NCBI GenBank assembly: GCA_905183005.1
Contig: CAJJDO010000121.1
Span: 124,001-188,000, forward strand
Reading direction: 5' to 3'
DNA length: 64,000 nucleotides
DNA from: Paramecium pentaurelia
Lineage: Eukaryota > Ciliophora > Oligohymenophorea > Peniculida > Parameciidae
Below are positions 60,100 to 64,000 of the stretch, in pieces (position 1 is the first letter of the stretch; every line of letters starts with the position of its first letter). A program made the position numbers and the translations under genes. The notes beneath the pieces are model-generated. The model was given only the letters and a program-made list of their open reading frames with translations. It searched no databases and was not told the DNA's origin.

Positions 60100-60648
60100 A
60101 TGAAAAAAAAATCACATAGATTTATAAACTCTTTTGAAAAAGATTTAAATTAATTAGAAACACCTCCTCATAGATCAATGCTTGCAAATTATGAAATTTT
60201 AATAAAAACTAAGAATTATTTAGATAATGTATTTTATTAAAAACTAGAAAAATCTTCTATTCATACTCAAACAATACTGGCAGCTAGTGTAACCGACAAT
60301 AAATCATTAGTTTTAGATGCAGAAAGAAACTTAAGATCTATAACTATAGATCACTTACCATAAGATCTTAAGATTGACTCTTAATTGAGATCAATTGTTG
60401 AAAAAAAAAAAAAAATTAAAGAGTGTTCTCAAACTAAATTAATTTCAGGAGAAACTTAATGTTCTCAAACAACTTTAAGAAAAGAAAATAGCAGCAGTTT
60501 TTTTAAGAAAGGAATATTAAAAAATCAAAGTTCATAAGATGAATTTTTAGGGAGTTAAAAAAGAAGTGTAAGTGTACATTCAGGAAAAAGTGTGAGATTT
60601 AATCTATCCAATGATAATATTAGATAATTAATGATGTTTGGAAAATGA
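60100..60648 (+). CDS. Possible PP1 regulatory protein with SILK- and RVxF-type motifs, 182 residues
   Basis: An intronless frame. The protein is Ser/Lys/Gln-rich and probably disordered. Near residues 135-141 it reads KKGILKNQSS, which matches the SILK-type PP1-docking motif seen in inhibitor-2 (KGILKN). About 30 residues later it reads GKSVRFNLSN, matching the RVxF docking motif (K/R-x-V-x-F). SILK N-terminal to RVxF at this spacing is the arrangement known in PP1 partners. No other domain is seen. PP1 binding is therefore an inference from two short motifs. It is convergent with the degenerate TTLL gene, 47 bp away. Confidence 0.65.
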
Positions 60649-60695
60649 TTAGATTACTTTTAGTTTTATATATCTCAATATAAGAAAATTGTAAG

Positions 60696-62820
60696 TCAAA
60701 ATTCATCATCATTATCATTATGGCTTTCAGGTTATTTTTCTTCAAACAATGATTTTAATCCTTAACCATCCATTCTAGAATCAAAAACAACAGCAAAATC
60801 GTTTTATTCAGAATAAATATCTATTAATTTTCTTTTCTCTTTTGGCCAAATGGATGGAGAAGGAAACAAAACATCTACTGAAAGTTGTATTGTATTATCA
60901 AATAGCTACTAAGTAAATTCTTTCATAAAATCTTAACATAAATCAAATTCTCTTGAAGGTTTGATGTCAATTAACCATGGTTTATATTGATTATCAATCA
61001 TTATTTTAACTTAAAGTAACTAAGTCTTATTTAATGAATACTTCAAAATTATGATCTTTAACTGGCATTTGAATAAATATTGATCTAATATATTCACATA
61101 AAATATTTTTTATTTCAGGAAGTATTTTATATTCGTAATCAACTCTACAATCATCGAAATAATCTATAATGGTTTTCATTGAAATCTTATTTGAATTATA
61201 ATCTTAATTTAATTTAGTAATAGATTTAGACTATTTTTCAAAAGGAGAAAAATTTATTTATGATTCTTCTCCATAAAATTATTCAAATAAATATCCTCTA
61301 ACTATTCCATTTATTTGAGTTATCAATAAATAATAACATAAATCTAATTTTATTTATTGATATACAAACGATCTTATATATTATTAGACAATAAAGCTTT
61401 ATTGTTTTCTACTTGGAGTTTAGTACTCTTTTTAAATAAAGTTAAATACACTTTTTGTATTTTCACATAACTAAATTTTTTCTCCTTCATTCTAACATTT
61501 CAAAACTATCCAAATTTCTGTTGAAGTTTTATAATTTCTAATAAATTCATAAAATGATTCTTCTCCTAAATTGTTTACTATTATTGAAAAAGGAATGAAA
61601 TCACAGAAATTTTAATTTGTTATAGAACAGTACTTTTAAAATCTACAAATTAAATTCTTTTTTGTCCATAATGGATTTATTACATCTATATGATTATGTA
61701 TTTTTATATAAGGAGATAATAAACAAAGTTTTTGTTCAATTGCAAATTTCATTTAATCTTCAACACCTTCACATATTTTCAAAATCTATTCAAAAGGTTA
61801 AAATTCAATTTTATCGCTTATGTGTCTTTATCTTTATTTATTTAAAAAAGAAGTTGATACTTCACTTGCCCATAAAAACTATATTTCTTCTTCATTTTCT
61901 TCTGCTTCTTACCACCACCATCTAAAACTCAAACATTTTTTCAAAATGGATTCATTGTTAGGATCCTCAATCCTATACTTTTATATTCTTATTGCTGAAG
62001 GACGAATATATATTGTATGTAGACATTAATTTTCAAATATACTTTTTTAAAAATGTTTAAGCTTTCTTTAAATTGGATCTTCATAATTCTATGTTTGTTA
62101 CAAGAAAATTGTTTTTTTTCTTTTCAACAATCTATTTTTCAATTTATTCAAAAACTCTTTTGGTCTTTAAATTTATGGTCTTTAAGGATAAATTAAGCTT
62201 CTTTCTGTTTAAATTGGAGATAATAAATTCTCTCTTTATTAATGAAATGGCCTCATTAAATCTTTTACAGATTTTTCTATCTAGAAAGGATAGAGTTATT
62301 TCATATTTTTAAGATAGTAAAAGTTGTGCATAGGACAGTTTAATCCTTGAGGAGATTTCTCTAGCTTTTTTAATTTAATATTATTTAACCTAACATCATC
62401 CATAACATTTTCAAGGATTCTCTTTTGGCTCTCAATATTTTAAATGGATGTAGGTGATTATTAATTTATATTATAAGGTGATTAATGCTGCTTTATTGAT
62501 CTTTTTCTTCCTCGAAGTTGAGTTAGGCTATCATCTTGTTTTTCTATTTTATATTTTTATAGGCTTCCATAAATATCACGTTAAGAAATATCACGATAGC
62601 TTTAATTTATAAAGGTTTCTTTTCTATGAGCAAAAATTGATTCTCTTTGAGGAGCTAATATTTTAAGAGTTGGTTAAAATGAATGATTAGCAAATAAATA
62701 TGAGGGAGTTATTTACTAAGGTTGTGTATCTTATTTTTTCATAAAATCACTATGAGGTTGAGATATATTGGAATTAGTATCAGTATGAAGTTTATGAATA
62801 GAAGGAATTTTAAAGTTCAT
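60696..62820 (-). CDS. Degenerate TTLL-family protein (probable pseudoenzyme), 700 residues
   Basis: One 22-nt intron closes the frame. The first 280 residues are polar and basic. A TTL-like domain follows: LHTIYIRPSAIRIQKYRIED, FRWWWQEAEENEEE, STEIWIVLKCQNEGEKIQL, FIVQQYIRSFVYQQIKLDLC and, after the intron, IMIDNQYKPWLIDIKPSREF. The order matches TTLL enzymes, but key residues differ: no KP...G-x-G ATP-grasp loop (VLKCQNEGEK instead), RKFDIR is reduced to IKLDLC, and the final E-V-N-x-x-P is DIKPS. The fold is probably kept without ligase activity. The full-length frame argues for a functional non-catalytic protein rather than a pseudogene. Confidence 0.75.
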
Positions 62821-63882
62821 AAATTATAAAAAATTATGAGTAAATAAAAAACTAATTTATCAGATCAAACGTTGTTTAGAAAATTCATTTAATTGATACT
62901 TAATCACTTATTAATCAAGAATATTTATTGTATAAGTTAAATTCTAAAAATTTAGATTTGATATAAAATGATATTATCTTTTATAGATATTACATCATAA
63001 TAATATCATTTTTTCATTCATTATAACCATAACTTTATTAAAAGAGAGCTTAGTAATAAAATAAAAATAATAATTAAATTGATTTTATTTCTATTAGTAA
63101 TTAATTAAAATTACGATATGAATTTTTGTAATAAAAAAAACTACTTTAATTTTCATTTCTTATTTTAAAACTGCAATTTTAATTTTGAGATTCCTAATAA
63201 GTTTTATATAATTCTAATACAATAATTTGAATAATTAAAAATCAACTTATTCTTCATCATTTAATTTTAATTTAATTTTTTATTTTTCCAATTGTTAATT
63301 ATTGAATAAATTATTTAACAAAAATACCAGATATTTTAACTTCTTCAATGCTATAACTATATCAATTAAAGAATAGTTATATTCTCATCTATAATATGTA
63401 TTTTCACTTTTAATTTTATATATTTATAGAGAGAAAGAAAAAGAAAAATCTCAAATGGAAGGGTTTGTAACATATATATAAAAGAATATTTTTAAATATA
63501 TTTATTTAGTTTAGAGTTTAAACTTTTATAATGTGAATTTTATTTATCATAGTCATTTTTTAACTATATTTATATCTAATTGCTAAAGATAAGAGAAAAT
63601 TCTTCAAAAGCTAAACTTATCATAATATATTTTCAATATAATTAACAATTACATGTATTATATAAATATTAATTTGTTTTTTATTAGAAGATTTAATAGC
63701 AATATATATTAAAGTATTGATCTTATTTGTTTTTTAAATTTATTTATTTTGAATATAAAAAAGTAAAATAAAATTTAATATATATATATATATATATGAA
63801 TTATTAATCTAGATTAGTTTGAAATAAATAGAAAATTTAATAAAAACAATAATAATAATTTATTTTTTTAATTATAATTTTA
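62821..63882 (+). other. Long AT-rich region, no firm gene
   Basis: About 1.06 kb of extremely AT-rich DNA, the longest empty stretch in the window. The minus strand from about 63385 to 62995 is open in one frame (with LEKQKIKLKLNDEEQ and NYIKLIRNLKIKIAVL) but has no clear start and is within what chance allows at this composition. A TA dinucleotide run lies at about 63779-63797. No other structure is seen. Confidence 0.5.
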
Positions 63883-64000
63883 ATGGGATAGAGTTGTATA
63901 AAAAAATAGAAATTATAAAATGAAAGTGAATTAGAATGTTAATAGAATATTATATAACCAATAAGTCATAGTAATTAAATTAAAAGACCAATTTATGAAA
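63883..64000 (+). CDS. Start of an unknown gene (MGQSC...), cut by the window edge
   Basis: From the ATG at 63883 the plus strand is open to the edge: MGQSCIKKQKLQNESELE and on. The Gly-x-Ser-Cys start is again a myristoylation/palmitoylation-like pattern. Only about 39 codons are visible, so the call rests on the start context and the change to a codon-like composition. Confidence 0.4.

Noticed and set aside
62995..63385. Open minus-strand frame of about 130 codons
   Set aside because: There is no clear ATG, no conserved motif and no acceptable intron to extend it; TGA is rare enough at this AT content for such a frame to arise by chance.
1..64000. Reading the many TAA/TAG-interrupted genes as pseudogenes
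   Set aside because: Interruptions are only TAA/TAG, never TGA, and conserved motifs continue on both sides, so the ciliate code explains them.
1..64000. tRNA, rRNA, CRISPR, insertion sequence or transposase
   Set aside because: No GC-rich cloverleaf-like block, regular spacer array, terminal inverted repeats or transposase motif was seen; a tRNA or covariance-model scan would be needed to exclude small RNAs fully.

Overview
The window reads as macronuclear DNA of a ciliate, most probably Paramecium or a close relative. Three things seen in the sequence support this. (1) Recognisable proteins (MAP kinase, DAD1, MFAP1, an FtsH-type protease, a RAD5-like helicase) are continuous only if TAA and TAG are read as glutamine and TGA is the only stop. 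(2) Their frames are interrupted by GT...AG introns of only about 21-30 nt; in nearly every gene the total length minus the introns I placed is an exact multiple of three. (3) The DNA is very AT-rich and densely packed, with start and stop codons of neighbours often only 13-50 bp apart. A single N at 46495 and a near-identical 1.06-kb repeat on each side of it show that this is a draft assembly.

Layout. 1-3349: a partial ion-channel-like gene running off the left edge and a choline-transporter-like gene, both on the minus strand. 3597-8497: MFAP1 (spliceosome), a TPR-like protein and an atypical MAP kinase. 8524-20289: mostly structural or unknown coiled-coil/TPR genes, a TMEM223-like membrane protein and a BAH-PHD chromatin reader; 14858-18294 is a run of three minus-strand genes separated by 16-19 bp. 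20830-27306: a canonical tubulin tyrosine ligase-like (TTLL) enzyme and a RAD5/HLTF-type SNF2-RING protein. 27907-36422: a coiled-coil protein, an oligopeptidase B-like peptidase and CFAP57, all minus. 36778-38954: three small minus-strand genes. 39721-44881: a SHIPPO-repeat (PGPGxY) protein, DAD1, a small unknown, a MORN protein and a DENN protein. 45442-52797: an LR-x-HF repeat protein (assembly-duplicated), a cyclic-nucleotide-gated K+ channel, a HAD-like/DPY-30 fusion, an unknown and the Pol I subunit RPA12. 52828-59263: an i-AAA protease, an SOS1-like Na+/H+ exchanger and a RAP-domain protein. 59493-62820: two small unknowns, one with paired PP1-docking motifs, and a degenerate TTLL. A new gene begins at 63883.

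Themes. Many genes fit a ciliated cell: CFAP57, SHIPPO and MORN proteins, two TTLLs, a CNG channel, an exchanger with a cyclic-nucleotide-binding-like tail, a DPY-30 protein and several coiled-coil proteins. Core functions are also present: N-glycosylation (DAD1), Pol I (RPA12), splicing (MFAP1), mitochondrial protein quality control (Yme1-type) and post-replication repair (RAD5-like). I see no operon, CRISPR array, transposon, rRNA or tRNA. Coordinates run from start codon to TGA stop, and introns are described inside each entry. All names come from reading motifs by eye; no database search was run.
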